A stretch of DNA of 64,000 nucleotides, from assembly GCF_019890725.1 (NCBI RefSeq), contig NZ_JAINZZ010000002.1, positions 62,001 to 126,000 on the forward strand. Direction: 5' to 3'. Source of the DNA: Actinacidiphila acidipaludis. Lineage in GTDB: Bacteria; Actinomycetota; Actinomycetes; Streptomycetales; Streptomycetaceae. The stretch's first letter is position 1. Every line of letters starts with the position of its first letter. The position numbers and the translations under genes are program-made. Under the pieces are notes generated by a model. The model had not been told where the DNA came from and searched no databases. It saw only the letters and a program-made list of their open reading frames with translations. This document shows positions 45,511-56,278 of the stretch, piece by piece.

Positions 45511-48500
45511 GTGGCCCTGGGTTACTTCAGGCTGCACGCATTCCGACGCTCCCCCAGAGCCTCCGGCCCCGGAGGCGCCCTCACCACCGGTTCCCGGTCC
45601 CTGAGGCGCACCGCCGCGGCCACCGCGTTCGCGGCGCTGGCCGCGCTGGCGACCCCGGCGGCCGCCGCGCACGCGCAGACGCCGCCGCCCGCGCCGCCCT
45701 CCGACCGGGCGCTCGCCGCGCAGGCCGCGCGGCACGGCGACACCCGGGAGCAGTTCTACTTCGTGATGCCCGACCGGTTCGCGAACGGCGACACCGGCAA
45801 CGACCGCGGGGGCCTCGTCGGCAGCCGCCTCACCACCGGCTTCGACCCGACGGACAAGGGCTTCTACCAGGGCGGCGACCTCAAGGGCCTCACGCAGAAG
45901 CTCGACTACATCAAGGGCCTGGGCACCACCGCCATCTGGATGGCGCCGATCTTCAAGAACAAGCCGGTGCAGGGCACGGGCAAGGACGCCTCAGCCGGGT
46001 ACCACGGCTACTGGATCACCGACTTCACCCAGGTCGACCCGCACTTCGGCACCAACGACGACCTGCGGAACCTGATCGCCGCCGCCCACGCCAAGGGCAT
46101 GAAGATCTTCTTCGACGTCATCACCAACCACACGGCCGACGTCATCGGCAACACCGAGAACACCTACGACTACCTGTCCAAGGGCGCGTTCCCGTACCTG
46201 TCGGCGGACGGGACGCCGTTCGACGACAGCGACTACGCCTCCGGCGGGGAGGGTGCCGGCCGCACGGCGTTCCCGAAGGTGACCACCGCGTCCTTCCCGC
46301 GCACGCCCACCGTGCCCGCGGACGAGAAGAACGTGAAGGTCCCGGCGTGGCTCAACGACCCGACGATGTACCACAACCGCGGTGACTCCACCTTCGCCGG
46401 CGAGAGCGCCGACCAGGGCGACTTCTCCGGGCTCGACGACCTGTGGACCGAGCGCCCCGAGGTGGTGCACGGGATGGAGCAGATCTACGAGCGGTGGGTG
46501 AAGGACTTCGCCATCGACGGCTTCCGGATCGACACCGTGAAGAACGTGGACATGCCGTTCTGGACCCAGTGGGCCACCGCGCTCGACCGGTACGCGGCCC
46601 AGCACGGCCGCAAGGACTTCTTCCTGTTCGGTGAGACCTACTCCGCCGACCCGTCGGTCACCTCCCCCTACGTGACCCAGGGCCGGCTCGACGCCACGCT
46701 GGACTTCCCGTTCCAGGACGCGGCCCGCGCCTACGCCTCGCAGGGCGCCTCCCCGGCCAAGCTGTCCTCCCTGTACGCGCAGGACTACCGGTACACCACC
46801 GACAAGGCCAACGCGTACGAGGAGGTCACCTTCCTCGGCAACCACGACATGGGCCGGATCGGCTCCTTCCTGAAGCAGGACAACCCGAAGGCGAGCGACG
46901 CCGAGCTGCTCAAGCGCGACGAGCTGGCCGACGAGGTGATGTTCCTCGGCCGCGGCAACCCCGTCGTCTACTACGGCGACGAGCAGGGCTTCACCGGCGC
47001 CGGCGGCGACAAGGACGCCCGGCAGACCATGTTCGCCTCGCAGGTCGCCGACTACCTCGACGACCCGGAGATCGGCACCACCCGCACCGCGGCCTCCGAC
47101 GCCTACGACCCGACGCACCCGCTGTACCGCGCCATCGCCGCGCTGTCGGCGCTCACCAAGGCGAACCCGGCGCTGCGCGACGGCGTGCAGACCGAGCGGT
47201 ACGCCGACGACGGCAGCGGCCCCGGCGTGTACGCGTACTCCCGCACCGACGCGAGCAGCCGCGCCGACTACCTGGTGGCGGTCAACAACGCCACCACCGC
47301 CCGGACCGTGACCGTGCCGACGGGCAACGCCGCCGGCGCCTCCTACCGCGCGCTCTACGGCACCACCGGCACGGTCACCGCCACCGGTTCCGGCGCGACG
47401 GTGACCCTCACCGTGCCCGCCCTCAGCTCCGTGGTGTACCGGGCGGCCGCCCCGCTGCCGGCCGCGGCCACCGCACCGAAGCTCACCCTGACCGCGCCCG
47501 CCGCGGGCGCCACCGGCACCGTCGAGCTGAACGCCGACGTCACCGGCGGCGGCCTGAACCGCGTGGTCTTCGCCGCGCAGGTCGGCAACGCGCCCTGGCA
47601 GGTGCTCGGTTCGGCCGACCACGCGCCGTACCGCGTGACGCAGACCGTCGGCGACGGCGTCGCGGCCGGAACTCCCGTGCGGTACAAGGCGGTCGCCGTC
47701 GACGACACCGGCCGCACCGCCTCCGCGACCGCGGGCACCGTCACCGGCGCCGCTCCCGTCCAGGCGCCGCCCACCGCGATCAGCCACGACTACGCGATCG
47801 TGCACTACCAGCGGGCCGACGGCGACTACGCGGACTGGGGCCTGTACACCTGGGGCGACATCGCGGACGGCGAGGGCACGACCTGGCCCGCCGGCCACCC
47901 CTTCACCGGCCGGGACGCCTACGGCGCCTTCGCCTACGTCAAGCTCAAGCCCGGGGCGTCCAGCGTCGGCTTCATCGTCGTCGACAAGAACGGCGTGAAG
48001 GACACCGACGGCGACCGCAGCATCGACCTCACCAGCACCGGCGAGGTCTGGGTCAAGCAGGGCAGTCCCGACGTGGCCACCACCCCGCCCGCCGGCGCCT
48101 ACCCGCCCCAGGACACCACCAAGGCGGTCATCCACTACCACCGCGCCGACGGCGACTACACCGGCTGGGGCCTGCACGACTGGACCGGCGCCGCCGACCC
48201 CACCGACTGGACCGCACCCCTGCAGCCCACCCGTATCGACTCCTACGGCGCGGTCTTCGAGGTGCCGCTCGCGGCGGGCGCGACCTCGCTCAGCTACATC
48301 ATCCACAAGGGCGACACCAAGGACCTGCCCAGCGACCAGTCCCTGGACCTCGCGGCCTCCGGCCACGAGGTGTGGCTGCTCGACGGCACCGAGAAGTACC
48401 TGCTGCCGCAGCCCCAGGGCTCCGGCGCCGACCTCGACCTCGGCAAGTCCGAGGCGCAGTGGATCGACCGGGACACCGTGGCCTGGCAGACCAGCGCCCC

Positions 48501-51021
48501 CTCGGTGTCGCAGCAGCTGGTGTACGCGCCCGACGGCGGGCTGACCGTCAAGGACGGCGCGCTGACGGGTGAGGGCCACTGGCTGCGGCTGAACAAGGTC
48601 GCCGGCGGCCTGACCGACGCCCAGCTCGCGCGTTTCCCCCAGCTCAAGGGCTACACGGCGTTCAGCGTCGACCCGCGCGACCGGGGCCGGACCACCGACG
48701 CGCTGCGCGGCCAGCTCGTCGCGACCCAGCGCGCGTCCAACGGGGCCCTGCTGGCGGCCACCGGTGTCCAGACCCAGGGCGTGCTCGACGACCTCTACGC
48801 GCCCGCGGCGAGCACGGACGCGCTGGGGCCGGTGTTCGGCGCCCACGGCACCCCGCGGCTGTCGGTCTGGGCGCCCACCGCCCACTCGGTCTCCGTGGAG
48901 ATCGGCGGCCGCACCGTGCCGATGGCGCGGAACGCGGCCAGCGGGGTGTGGTCGGTGACCGGCACCCCGGCGTGGACCGGGAAGCCGTACCTGTACGACG
49001 TGACGGTCTGGGCGCCCAGCGTGCAGAAGCTCGTCGTCAACAAGGTCACCGACCCGTACTCGGTGGCGCTCACCGCCGACTCCCGGCAGAGCCTGCTGGT
49101 CAACCTGGCCGACCCGAAACTGGCGCCCAAGGGCTGGACGACCCTCGCCAAGCCCCCCGCCGCGCCGATGAGCCGGGCCGAGATCCAGGAGCTGCACATC
49201 CGGGACTTCTCCGTCGCGGACACCACCGTGCCGGCCGCCGACCGCGGCAAGTACACCGCTTTCACCGACACCTCGTCCGCGGGCATGACGCATCTGCGGG
49301 ACCTGGCGAAGGCGGGCATCAACTACGTCCACCTGCTGCCCGCGTTCGACTTCTCCTCGGTCCCCGAGAAGACCGCCGACCAGGCGCAGCCGGAATGCGA
49401 CCTGGCCTCGTACGCGCCCGACAGCGACCAGCAGCAGGCGTGCGTCGCCAGGACCGCGGCCACGGACGCCTACAACTGGGGCTACGACCCGTTCCACTTC
49501 ACCGTGCCCGAGGGCTCCTACGCCACCGACCCCGACGGCACCGCGCGGACCGTGCAGTTCCGGCAGATGGTGCAGGGCCTCAACACCGCCGGCCTCCGGG
49601 TGGTCATGGACGTGGTCTACAACCACACCTCCGCCGCCGGGCAGGCCGACACGTCCGTGCTCGACAAGATCGTGCCCGGCTACTACCAGCGGCTGATGCC
49701 CGACGGCTCGGTGGCCAACTCCACCTGCTGCGCCAACACCGCGCCCGAGAACACGATGATGGGCAAGCTCGTCGTCGACTCGATCGTCACCTGGGCCAAG
49801 GAGTACAAGGTCGACGGCTTCCGCTTCGACCTGATGGGCCACCACCCCAAGGCGAACATCCTCGCCGTACGGAAGGCCCTGGACGCCCTGACGCCCGCCA
49901 AGGACGGCGTCGACGGCAAGAAGATCATCCTGTACGGCGAGGGCTGGAACTTCGGCGAGGTGGCCGACAACGCCCGCTTCGTGCAGGCCACCCAGGCGAA
50001 CATGGCCGGCACCGGCATCGCCACCTTCTCCGACCGGGCACGCGACGCGGTCCGCGGCGGCAGCCCCTTCGACGCCGACCCCGGCGTCCAGGGCTTCGCC
50101 TCCGGCCTGTACACCGACCCCAACTCCTCGACCGCCAACGGCACCCCGGCCGAGCAGAAGGCCCGGCTGCTGCACTACCAGGACCTGATCCAGGTCGGAC
50201 TCACCGGCAACCTGCGGCAGTTCGGCTTCACCGACTCCGCGGGCAAGCAAGTCACCGGCGCCGAGATCGACTACAACGGCGCACCCGCCGGCTACGCCGA
50301 CGCGCCGGGCGACGCCCTCGCCTACGCCGACGCGCACGACAACGAGTCCCTGTACGACGCCCTCGGCTACAAGCTGCCGGCCGGCACCTCGGCCGCGGAC
50401 CGGGCCCGGATGCAGGTGCTCGCGGAGGCCACCACCGCCCTCTCCCAGGGCCCAGCCCTCTACCAGGCGGGCTCCGACCTGCTGCGCTCGAAGTCGCTGG
50501 ACCGCAACTCCTTCGACTCCGGCGACTGGTTCAACGCCATCCACTGGAGCTGCGACCAGGGCAACGGGTTCGGGCGCGGGCTGCCGCAGGCCGCCGACAA
50601 CCAGAGCAAGTGGGACTACGCCAAGCCGCTGCTGACCGCGCCGCAGCTCAACCCCGGCTGCGCGGTCGTCCAGGGCGCCTCGGCCGCCTACCAGGACCTG
50701 CTGCGGATCCGCACCGGCGAGGACGCGTTCCACCTCACCACCGCGGCGCAGGTCCAGCAGCAGGTGTCGTTCCCGCTGTCGGGCACCGACGAGACGCCGG
50801 GCGTGATCACCATGAAGGCCGGTGACCTCGTCGTCGTCTTCAACGCCACCCCGCAGCGGCAGACCCAGCGCGTCGATTCCCTGGCGGGCACGCGCTACGC
50901 CCTGCACCCGGTGCAGGCCGCCGGCGCGGACCCGGTCGTCAAGACCGCCGCGTACACCGCCGCTACCGGTACGTTCAGCGTGCCGGCCCGCACGGTGGCG
51001 GTCTTCACCACCGCCGGCTGA
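45511..51021 (+). CDS. Secreted bifunctional alpha-amylase / pullulanase
   Basis: Extracellular starch- and pullulan-degrading enzyme of 1836 residues with two complete GH13 units. Order: signal peptide (about 1-55, AAAHA cleavage); alpha-amylase-type domain (about 75-600; D341 in [10 protein letters not shown]375 in FLFGETY, D446 in GNHDMGR); an Ig-like linker (about 650-745); two PUD/CBM41-like starch-binding modules (about 759-860, [18 protein letters not shown]; about 871-980, [18 protein letters not shown]); a CBM48-like module ([16 protein letters not shown], about 1120); a pullulanase domain ([11 protein letters not shown]1440 in [11 protein letters not shown]1477 in [10 protein letters not shown]1610 in DAHDNES); and a C-terminal beta domain. 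GTG 45511 has AAGGAG upstream. Divergent from malE; its products feed MalEFG. Confidence 0.93.
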   Translation: MALGYFRLHAFRRSPRASGPGGALTTGSRSLRRTAAATAFAALAALATPAAAAHAQTPPPAPPSDRALAAQAARHGDTREQFYFVMPDRFANGDTGNDRGGLVGSRLTTGFDPTDKGFYQGGDLKGLTQKLDYIKGLGTTAIWMAPIFKNKPVQGTGKDASAGYHGYWITDFTQVDPHFGTNDDLRNLIAAAHAKGMKIFFDVITNHTADVIGNTENTYDYLSKGAFPYLSADGTPFDDSDYASGGEGAGRTAFPKVTTASFPRTPTVPADEKNVKVPAWLNDPTMYHNRGDSTFAGESADQGDFSGLDDLWTERPEVVHGMEQIYERWVKDFAIDGFRIDTVKNVDMPFWTQWATALDRYAAQHGRKDFFLFGETYSADPSVTSPYVTQGRLDATLDFPFQDAARAYASQGASPAKLSSLYAQDYRYTTDKANAYEEVTFLGNHDMGRIGSFLKQDNPKASDAELLKRDELADEVMFLGRGNPVVYYGDEQGFTGAGGDKDARQTMFASQVADYLDDPEIGTTRTAASDAYDPTHPLYRAIAALSALTKANPALRDGVQTERYADDGSGPGVYAYSRTDASSRADYLVAVNNATTARTVTVPTGNAAGASYRALYGTTGTVTATGSGATVTLTVPALSSVVYRAAAPLPAAATAPKLTLTAPAAGATGTVELNADVTGGGLNRVVFAAQVGNAPWQVLGSADHAPYRVTQTVGDGVAAGTPVRYKAVAVDDTGRTASATAGTVTGAAPVQAPPTAISHDYAIVHYQRADGDYADWGLYTWGDIADGEGTTWPAGHPFTGRDAYGAFAYVKLKPGASSVGFIVVDKNGVKDTDGDRSIDLTSTGEVWVKQGSPDVATTPPAGAYPPQDTTKAVIHYHRADGDYTGWGLHDWTGAADPTDWTAPLQPTRIDSYGAVFEVPLAAGATSLSYIIHKGDTKDLPSDQSLDLAASGHEVWLLDGTEKYLLPQPQGSGADLDLGKSEAQWIDRDTVAWQTSAPSVSQQLVYAPDGGLTVKDGALTGEGHWLRLNKVAGGLTDAQLARFPQLKGYTAFSVDPRDRGRTTDALRGQLVATQRASNGALLAATGVQTQGVLDDLYAPAASTDALGPVFGAHGTPRLSVWAPTAHSVSVEIGGRTVPMARNAASGVWSVTGTPAWTGKPYLYDVTVWAPSVQKLVVNKVTDPYSVALTADSRQSLLVNLADPKLAPKGWTTLAKPPAAPMSRAEIQELHIRDFSVADTTVPAADRGKYTAFTDTSSAGMTHLRDLAKAGINYVHLLPAFDFSSVPEKTADQAQPECDLASYAPDSDQQQACVARTAATDAYNWGYDPFHFTVPEGSYATDPDGTARTVQFRQMVQGLNTAGLRVVMDVVYNHTSAAGQADTSVLDKIVPGYYQRLMPDGSVANSTCCANTAPENTMMGKLVVDSIVTWAKEYKVDGFRFDLMGHHPKANILAVRKALDALTPAKDGVDGKKIILYGEGWNFGEVADNARFVQATQANMAGTGIATFSDRARDAVRGGSPFDADPGVQGFASGLYTDPNSSTANGTPAEQKARLLHYQDLIQVGLTGNLRQFGFTDSAGKQVTGAEIDYNGAPAGYADAPGDALAYADAHDNESLYDALGYKLPAGTSAADRARMQVLAEATTALSQGPALYQAGSDLLRSKSLDRNSFDSGDWFNAIHWSCDQGNGFGRGLPQAADNQSKWDYAKPLLTAPQLNPGCAVVQGASAAYQDLLRIRTGEDAFHLTTAAQVQQQVSFPLSGTDETPGVITMKAGDLVVVFNATPQRQTQRVDSLAGTRYALHPVQAAGADPVVKTAAYTAATGTFSVPARTVAVFTTAG

Positions 51022-51037
51022 GCCCGGCCCCGAGACT

Positions 51038-51088
51038 GCGGCGGGCCGCCCCGGATCCTGACGTCCGGGCCGGCCCGCCGCGGCTTTT
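51038..51088 (+). terminator. Terminator after the amylase-pullulanase gene
   Basis: 51038-51055 pairs with 51064-51081 over 18 bp with one mismatch around an 8-nt loop, and GGCTTTT follows (51082-51088). It starts 17 bp after the stop codon. This is the only hairpin in the window with a clear T-run. Confidence 0.8.
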
Positions 51089-51163
51089 CGCCGTGCGGCC
51101 CGACGGGTTCGCCGCCGTCCCGGTCGTGCGGCCGTCGCGGCCGGTGCGGAAGGATGGCCGCTC

Positions 51164-52081
51164 ATGGAGCCCACGACGCCGCCGCACGACCGGGACGCGG
51201 GACGGACACCCACCGTCCACAGCACCCGCACCCTGCGGTTCGACGGCGACGAGGTGACCAAACGGTTCCGCGGCGAGGACGGCGCGGAACGGGCGGCGGC
51301 CGAGTGGCGTGCCCTGCGGCTGCTGCACCGGCACGCGCCCGGACTGGCCCCGGAGCCGCTCTCCGCCCCGCCCACCGCGGACCGGCCCCACGTGGTGATG
51401 TCCCGTCTCGACGGCCTGCCTCTGCGCGGCACTCCGGTGGACGGCCGCCGGCTGCGCGCCCTGGCCGCGGCGGTCACCCGGCTGCACACCGCCGTGCCGG
51501 CCCATGAGGTGGCCGCGCTCACTCCCCGGCCGGGCGGGCCGGACCAACTGGCCGCGGAGATCCGGGTCCTGGCGCCGCACGTCCGTCGTCTCCCGGCTGC
51601 CCGCGCGGCCGGCCGGGAGACCACGGACATGGATTCGGGCCCCCGTATCGTCCGGGCGATGGACGAGGGGCTGGCGTGGCTGGACACCCTGGAACCGGTC
51701 GCCGGCGCCTTCCGCCGGGCGGCCGACGTGCCGGCCGTGCTCGGACACGGCGACGGCAACCTCGCCAACTACCTGTGGGACGGCACCCGGGTCGCCGTCC
51801 TCGACTTCGAGTTCGCCGGGGCCGCCGACCGGCCGCTGGAACTCGCGGAGATCACCGAGCACGTCGCCGCCTGGACCGGCCCGCCGCTCGACGCCGGCGC
51901 GTTCCTCGGCCGCTTCGACCTGACGCCCGGCGAGCGCCGCCGTCTGACCCTGTGCCGCCGGCTGCTCGCCCTGCACTGGCTGTGCCGCCTCGCCCTGGAC
52001 GACCCCGCCCGCCCCCGCAACCCGCCCGGCACGGCCGGGCGGCAGGCCGTGCGGCTCGAAGCGCTTCTCGCGGGGGAGTGA
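51164..52081 (+). CDS. Aminoglycoside phosphotransferase / choline kinase-like protein
   Basis: A 305-residue kinase-fold protein of the APH family (PF01636 type). The catalytic loop is VLGHGDGNLANYLWDG (His-Gly-Asp...Asn), followed by VAVLDFEFAGAADRPLELAE with the metal-binding Asp in LDFEFAG. The N-lobe has a Lys in DEVTKRFRGEDG that could bind ATP. These proteins phosphorylate small hydroxyl substrates; many are not resistance genes. ATG 51164 follows the amylase-pullulanase terminator. It ends 56 bp before the GNAT gene on the same strand. Confidence 0.8.
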   Translation: MEPTTPPHDRDAGRTPTVHSTRTLRFDGDEVTKRFRGEDGAERAAAEWRALRLLHRHAPGLAPEPLSAPPTADRPHVVMSRLDGLPLRGTPVDGRRLRALAAAVTRLHTAVPAHEVAALTPRPGGPDQLAAEIRVLAPHVRRLPAARAAGRETTDMDSGPRIVRAMDEGLAWLDTLEPVAGAFRRAADVPAVLGHGDGNLANYLWDGTRVAVLDFEFAGAADRPLELAEITEHVAAWTGPPLDAGAFLGRFDLTPGERRRLTLCRRLLALHWLCRLALDDPARPRNPPGTAGRQAVRLEALLAGE

Positions 52082-52137
52082 GCGGCGAGGTTCGTAGAAC
52101 CGGCAACCTTCCGGCGCGCCCGGGCGTCTGTCTAGCC

Positions 52138-52626
52138 GTGACCACCCCGCACGTAGTGATCCGGCCTGCCGTGATCGAGGATCTGGACGCGATCTGCGAC
52201 GTCCATGCCCGGGCCCGGGCGACGTACTACGCCGGGCATCTGCCCGCGGACGCCTACAGCGGTCCCGAGGAGCTGGAACGCCAGCGAGCCGGGACCGCCC
52301 GGGCCATCGCGTCGCGCGAGCACACGGTGCTGTGCGCCACGCGGGACGGCCGGGTCGTCGGGTTCGCCGTGGTCGGCGCGCGCTTCGACGAAGACAAGCT
52401 CTTCCACTTCCACATCGACCCCGAGGTGTGGCGCACCGGCGCGGGCACCGCCCTGCACCAGGAGTGCGTGGTGGTGTGGCGGGCCGCCAAGCTCACCAGC
52501 GTCCGGCTGGAGGTCTTCGCGCCCAACGCCCGTGCCCGCGCCTTCTACACCAGCCAGGGCTGGGAGGAGGACGGCCGGGAGGACGACCACGTGCTGATGC
52601 GGCTCCGGCTGCCCGCGGGGGACTGA
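52138..52626 (+). CDS. GNAT-family N-acetyltransferase
   Basis: A 162-residue acetyl-CoA-dependent acetyltransferase. The N-terminus IRPAVIEDLDAICDVHARAR is the first GNAT strand-helix unit. VLCATRDGRVVGFAVVGARF is strands 2-4, then LFHFHIDPEVWRTGAGTALH, where RTGAG(T) forms the acetyl-CoA pyrophosphate loop. VRLEVFAPNARARAFYTSQGW is the conserved C-terminal motif. GTG 52138 is the first start that includes the whole fold. Substrate unknown. A 60-bp tandem-repeat tract follows it. Confidence 0.85.
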   Translation: MTTPHVVIRPAVIEDLDAICDVHARARATYYAGHLPADAYSGPEELERQRAGTARAIASREHTVLCATRDGRVVGFAVVGARFDEDKLFHFHIDPEVWRTGAGTALHQECVVVWRAAKLTSVRLEVFAPNARARAFYTSQGWEEDGREDDHVLMRLRLPAGD

Positions 52627-52650
52627 CCCGGCGGGACGCCCAGGACCCTG

Positions 52651-52865
52651 GCCACCGGACGGCCTGCCTGCGCGCCGCAGTGCCGTGGACAGCTTGCCTC
52701 GTGCCACCGGGCCGCCGTGCCGCCGTGCCGACGGGCGGCCTGCCTGCGCGCCGCAGTGCCGTGCCGTGCTTGCGCCGTGCCGCCGGGCCGACGGGCGGCC
52801 TGCCTGCGCGCCGAAGTGCCGTGCCGCCGTGCCGCCGTGCCGCCGTGCCGCGGGTCCGATCCGCC
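52651..52865. repeat. Tandem repeat tract with a 60-bp period
   Basis: The core GGCCTGCCTGCGCGCCGCAG recurs at 52661, 52737 and 52797 (the last with one change), i.e. spacings of 76 and 60 bp. The flanks between cores are built from GCCGTGCC octamers (52711-52730 and 52819-52850). It fills the gap between the GNAT stop and the end of the convergent sigma-like gene (52911). No gene is credible here. Confidence 0.75.
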
Positions 52866-52910
52866 GTGCCGCGCGCCCGTCCCGCCCCACCCCGCCGCGC
52901 GGCCCCGCGG

Positions 52911-54917
52911 CTACCCCTGCCCGAGCGGCGTGAGGGTCCGGCCGTCGGAGAGGTGCCCGGTCAGGGTGGGCCGGGCGGTGCGGACGGCGCGGGCCGCGAG
53001 GAAGGGGCCGGAGGAGGCGGCGGTCACGCCGTGCGTCGCCGTGATCCCGGTGACCTCACGGCTGCCCGCGGCCAGCAGGTACCAGTGGCCGGCCGGCGAC
53101 CGCCACATCGCCCCCGCCATCACGTGCGGCCCGAAGCGGCTGCAGGCGCTGCCGTCCTGCTGGCGCCCGATCTCCGCGGCGGGGGCGGCCGTGCCCCGGC
53201 CGGGGGCCAGGAAGCGCACCGTCGCCATGCCCGGCCCGCGCCAGGTGTCGGCCCGCTCGCAGGTCCACGACGCCACGCCGGCCGACTCCGGCAGCGCCGT
53301 CCGGGCGAACTCCCAGTCGTTGACGGACCGCACGCCCTCGCCGCGCAGCGCGCCGAGCCGGCAGGCGCTGTGCGCCCAACTGGTCAGCGCCGCGGGACCG
53401 GTGGCCTCCCGCGGCGGACCCGCCGGAGTGCCGCTGCCGGGCGCCGGGGTGTAGGTCAGGTGCACCGGCGTGAGGTCCCCGAGGTCGGTGAGCAGGAACG
53501 CGTGGTGCTCGGCGACCCGGGGCGACGACCGCAGTTGCAGCACCGGCCAGGTCGTCCCACAGGCCGCGTCCGCGCTTCCGTCAGCCTTTCCGCCCGTCCC
53601 CGGCGCGGCCGACGCGCCCGCGGCCCGCGCACCGGGCATCGCGACCGGGTCGGTGACGCCGTCCGCGCCGCGGTGCAGCGGGGTGCCCGCGCGCCCGGGC
53701 ACGAGCAGATCGCGGGTCTGCGCCTCGGCGACCCACGGCGCGGTGAGGAAGCGGGTGTTGCCGTCCACCCGGTCCAGGACCACCGCGGCCGCCGTGGTGA
53801 TGTCGGCGTCGTCGACCCGGGCGAAGTCCAGCGCCGTGTCACCGCCGCCGTGAGCCGGCTCGGCGTAGCGCACCAGCCGCATCCCGTCGTGCAGGACCAC
53901 GACCGCGATGCCGTCGACGTTCCCGGCGAACAGCAGTTGCGCCGGTCCCGCCGGGCCGGTGCGCGGTGTCCCGGGGGTCGCCGTGACGTCGGCGCCCGAG
54001 CCCGGGCGCGCCCAGGTGTCCAGGGCACGGCCGAGCAGCGCGCTGTCGCCCGTGCGGTCGCCGCGCGCCGGCCAGGCCGTGAAGTCGATGCGCGCGGTCG
54101 ACCGCCAGGCGTCGGCCGGGACGCGCACCAGGGACGCGGGGTCGAGCGCGTCGGCCGCGCCCGCCGCCGGTGAACCGGCCGCCGCCCGGGAGCCGGGGGA
54201 GGCGCCGCCGGCCGAACCGACGGCGAGCAGCAGCGCCCCGACGCCCACCACGGCCGCGGCGACCAGGCCGACCCGGGCGCGCTGGCGGCGCCGCAGCAGG
54301 TCGGTGGGCCCGGTCTGCACGGTGCAGGGGTCGAACTCGCCTGCGGCCAGCAGGTGCGGGCGCGCCTCGACGGCCGCCGCCGCCCGCAGCGCGGCCCGCG
54401 CGTCCCCGGCGCCCGCGGCCTCCAGCACCGCCCGGGCCCCGCGCTCCCCGAGCCCCTCCAGGGCCCGCAGCGCGAACGCCGCCCTGGCCGCCGCGGGCAG
54501 CGCCGACAGGGCGCGGTCCAGGGCGAGTTCGTCACTGCCGCCGGCCCGGGGATGCACCCGCAGGCCCGCCACGGCCGGCAGCCGCACCCGGTCCAGCAGG
54601 GCCGGCACCGCCTGCCGGCCGCGCGGGCCCCGGAGGCCGCCGGTCCCGCCGTACGCCAGCGCGGCCCGCAGGACCTCGGAGCGCAGCAGCCCGTACGCGC
54701 CGCCGCGCGCCGGCCGGGCCCTGCGTGGCAGCGCGCGCTGCACCAGCCGGTGCGCGACCAGCACTCTGCGGTGCTTGCCGAGGCGGGCCGGCAACGTGAG
54801 ATAGGCCAGCCGCACCAGCCGCGGATAGTGCTCGACGAGCGCCGCCTCGGCCTCCTCCACGGCCACGGGTGCCGCCGGGTCGCCGGGCGAAGTCACGGAC
54901 TGCGCTTGCGTGTTCAC
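52911..54917 (-). CDS. Sigma-factor-like protein fused to a transmembrane segment and extracytoplasmic domain
   Basis: A 668-residue protein of unusual build. Residues about 20-65 (ALVEHYPRLVRLAYLTLPAR) resemble region 2 of ECF sigma factors. Residues about 125-180 (ALSALPAAARAAFALRALEG) resemble the start of region 4.2, but the DNA-recognition helix is poor (GARAVLEAAGAGDARAAL). A single membrane helix follows near residue 215-235 (VGLVAAAVVGVGALLLAV). The last 430 residues should be outside the cell and contain several Cys (STWTC-like, SACRLG, SACSRFG). GTG 54917 has ACGAGG upstream. Such sigma-like/extracytoplasmic fusions are found in Streptomyces without known function. It may be a membrane-held transcription factor or a degenerate sigma domain reused for protein binding. 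Confidence 0.7.
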   Translation of the reverse strand: MNTQAQSVTSPGDPAAPVAVEEAEAALVEHYPRLVRLAYLTLPARLGKHRRVLVAHRLVQRALPRRARPARGGAYGLLRSEVLRAALAYGGTGGLRGPRGRQAVPALLDRVRLPAVAGLRVHPRAGGSDELALDRALSALPAAARAAFALRALEGLGERGARAVLEAAGAGDARAALRAAAAVEARPHLLAAGEFDPCTVQTGPTDLLRRRQRARVGLVAAAVVGVGALLLAVGSAGGASPGSRAAAGSPAAGAADALDPASLVRVPADAWRSTARIDFTAWPARGDRTGDSALLGRALDTWARPGSGADVTATPGTPRTGPAGPAQLLFAGNVDGIAVVVLHDGMRLVRYAEPAHGGGDTALDFARVDDADITTAAAVVLDRVDGNTRFLTAPWVAEAQTRDLLVPGRAGTPLHRGADGVTDPVAMPGARAAGASAAPGTGGKADGSADAACGTTWPVLQLRSSPRVAEHHAFLLTDLGDLTPVHLTYTPAPGSGTPAGPPREATGPAALTSWAHSACRLGALRGEGVRSVNDWEFARTALPESAGVASWTCERADTWRGPGMATVRFLAPGRGTAAPAAEIGRQQDGSACSRFGPHVMAGAMWRSPAGHWYLLAAGSREVTGITATHGVTAASSGPFLAARAVRTARPTLTGHLSDGRTLTPLGQG

Positions 54918-55075
54918 GCCTCGTCAAACGAGCCGTTGATGCGATGGTCACTCCGCCGCGCGGCCCCGGGGGACCCACCCGCCCCGGGTTCTCACGCGTC
55001 CGCGCCCCGGTCTCCCGGAGTCCCGCCCCAGGTTCTCCCCGGCGGTCCGCCGGTGTCCGGGGCCCGCACGCGCAA

Positions 55076-55102
55076 GGGCGCCCGTCGTGACGACGGGCGC
55101 CC
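55076..55102 (-). terminator. Terminator hairpin after glnII
   Basis: GGGCGCCCGTCG (55076-55087) and CGACGGGCGCCC (55091-55102) pair perfectly over 12 bp around TGA. It starts 52 bp past the glnII stop on the minus strand and stands before the sigma-like gene. The rest of 54918-55153 shows nothing else supportable. Confidence 0.75.
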
Positions 55103-55153
55103 CTGGCGGCGGCGGCCGGGACCGGACCGGCCTCCGCCGGGACCGGACGGGAG

Positions 55154-56173
55154 TCAGACCAGTGCGGCCTTCTCCAGCGCGGCGCAGCAGGTGTCGACGA
55201 TCAGCCGGGTCACCACGTACGGGTCGACGTTGGCGTTGGGGCGGCGGTCCTCGATGTAGCCCTTCTTGTCCACCTCGACCTGCCACGGGATGCGCACCGA
55301 CGCGCCGCGGTCGGACACGCCGTAGCTGTACGCGTTCCAGGGCGCGGTCTCGTGCGCGCCGGTCAGGCGGGCCTCGACGTCGGCGCCGTAGTTCCTGATG
55401 TGCTCCAGCGGCTTGTCGTCACGGCCCAGCGCCTCGGCGGCCTCGATGATCGCGTCGTAGCCCTCGCGCATCGCCTTGGTCGAGAAGTTGGTGTGCGCGC
55501 CGGCGCCGTTCCAGTCGCCCTTGACCGGCTTCGGGTCCAGGGTGGCGGAGACGCCGAAGTCCTCGGCGGTGCGGTAGAGCAGCCAGCGGGCGATCCACAG
55601 CTGGTCGGAGACCTCCAGCGGGCTCAGCGGGCCGACCTGGAACTCCCACTGGCCGGGCATCACCTCGGCGTTGATGCCGGAGATGCCGAGCCCGGCGGCC
55701 AGGCAGTTGTCCAGGTGCTTCTCCACGATCGCGCGGCCGAAGATCTCGTCCGCGCCGACACCGCAGTAGTAGCCGCCCTGGGGTGCGGGGAAGCCGCCCT
55801 CGGGGAAGCCCAGCGGGCGGACGCCCTGGAAGAACGTGTACTCCTGCTCGATGCCGAACAGGGACTCCTGGTCGGCGAACCGCTCGGCCACCTCCCGCAG
55901 CGCGGCCCGGGTGTTGGACTCGTGCGGGGTGCCGTCGGTGTTGAACACCTCGCACAGCACGAGCAGGTTCGCGCCGCCGCGGATCGGGTCGGGGTAGGAG
56001 GCGACCGGCTTGAGTACGCGGTCCGAGGCGTGGCCCTCGGCCTGGCTGGTGCTGGAACCGTCGAAGCCCCACACCGGAAGCTCGGCCCCGTCCGCCAGGA
56101 TCCTGGTCTTGGAACGCAGCTTGGCGGTGGGCTTGGTGCCGTCTGTCCAGATGTACTCGGCCTTGTAGGTCAC
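55154..56173 (-). CDS. glnII: Glutamine synthetase type II
   Basis: Eukaryotic-type (GS-II) glutamine synthetase: ATP-dependent amidation of glutamate. The 339-residue product has the N-terminal MTYKAEYIWTDG stretch, WGFDGSSTSQAEG (the GS-II DGSST substrate loop), GIEQEYTFFQ, AEVMPGQWEFQVGP (metal/glutamate site), and GAGAHTNFSTKAMR plus RGASVRIPW, the ATP and glutamate contacts. GS-II enzymes are not adenylylated, so GlnE does not act on it. GTG 56173 has AAGGATGG upstream. Monocistronic, with a candidate GlnR box about 106-135 bp upstream and a terminator behind. Confidence 0.96.
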   Translation of the reverse strand: MTYKAEYIWTDGTKPTAKLRSKTRILADGAELPVWGFDGSSTSQAEGHASDRVLKPVASYPDPIRGGANLLVLCEVFNTDGTPHESNTRAALREVAERFADQESLFGIEQEYTFFQGVRPLGFPEGGFPAPQGGYYCGVGADEIFGRAIVEKHLDNCLAAGLGISGINAEVMPGQWEFQVGPLSPLEVSDQLWIARWLLYRTAEDFGVSATLDPKPVKGDWNGAGAHTNFSTKAMREGYDAIIEAAEALGRDDKPLEHIRNYGADVEARLTGAHETAPWNAYSYGVSDRGASVRIPWQVEVDKKGYIEDRRPNANVDPYVVTRLIVDTCCAALEKAALV

Positions 56174-56278
56174 GGTGACGCCATCCTTAACGAACGTGAG
56201 CGCGGGTGCGGCCGGAGCTGCGGTGGTCGGGCCGTTCCAGAGCGTCGCAGCGGGCTTTTTCCCGTCCGTTGCCCGGGT

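Noticed and set aside
45991..51768. A 1925-codon open frame on the strand opposite the amylase-pullulanase gene, and similar long frames opposite glnE (34327-37653) and the mce genes
   Set aside because: They are mirror frames of strongly G/C-third-position genes; their translations are Arg/Gly/Val/His-rich, have no domains and no start signals.
51164..52081. APH-like gene as an aminoglycoside resistance gene
   Set aside because: Generic APH fold only; no subfamily-specific motif and no resistance context.
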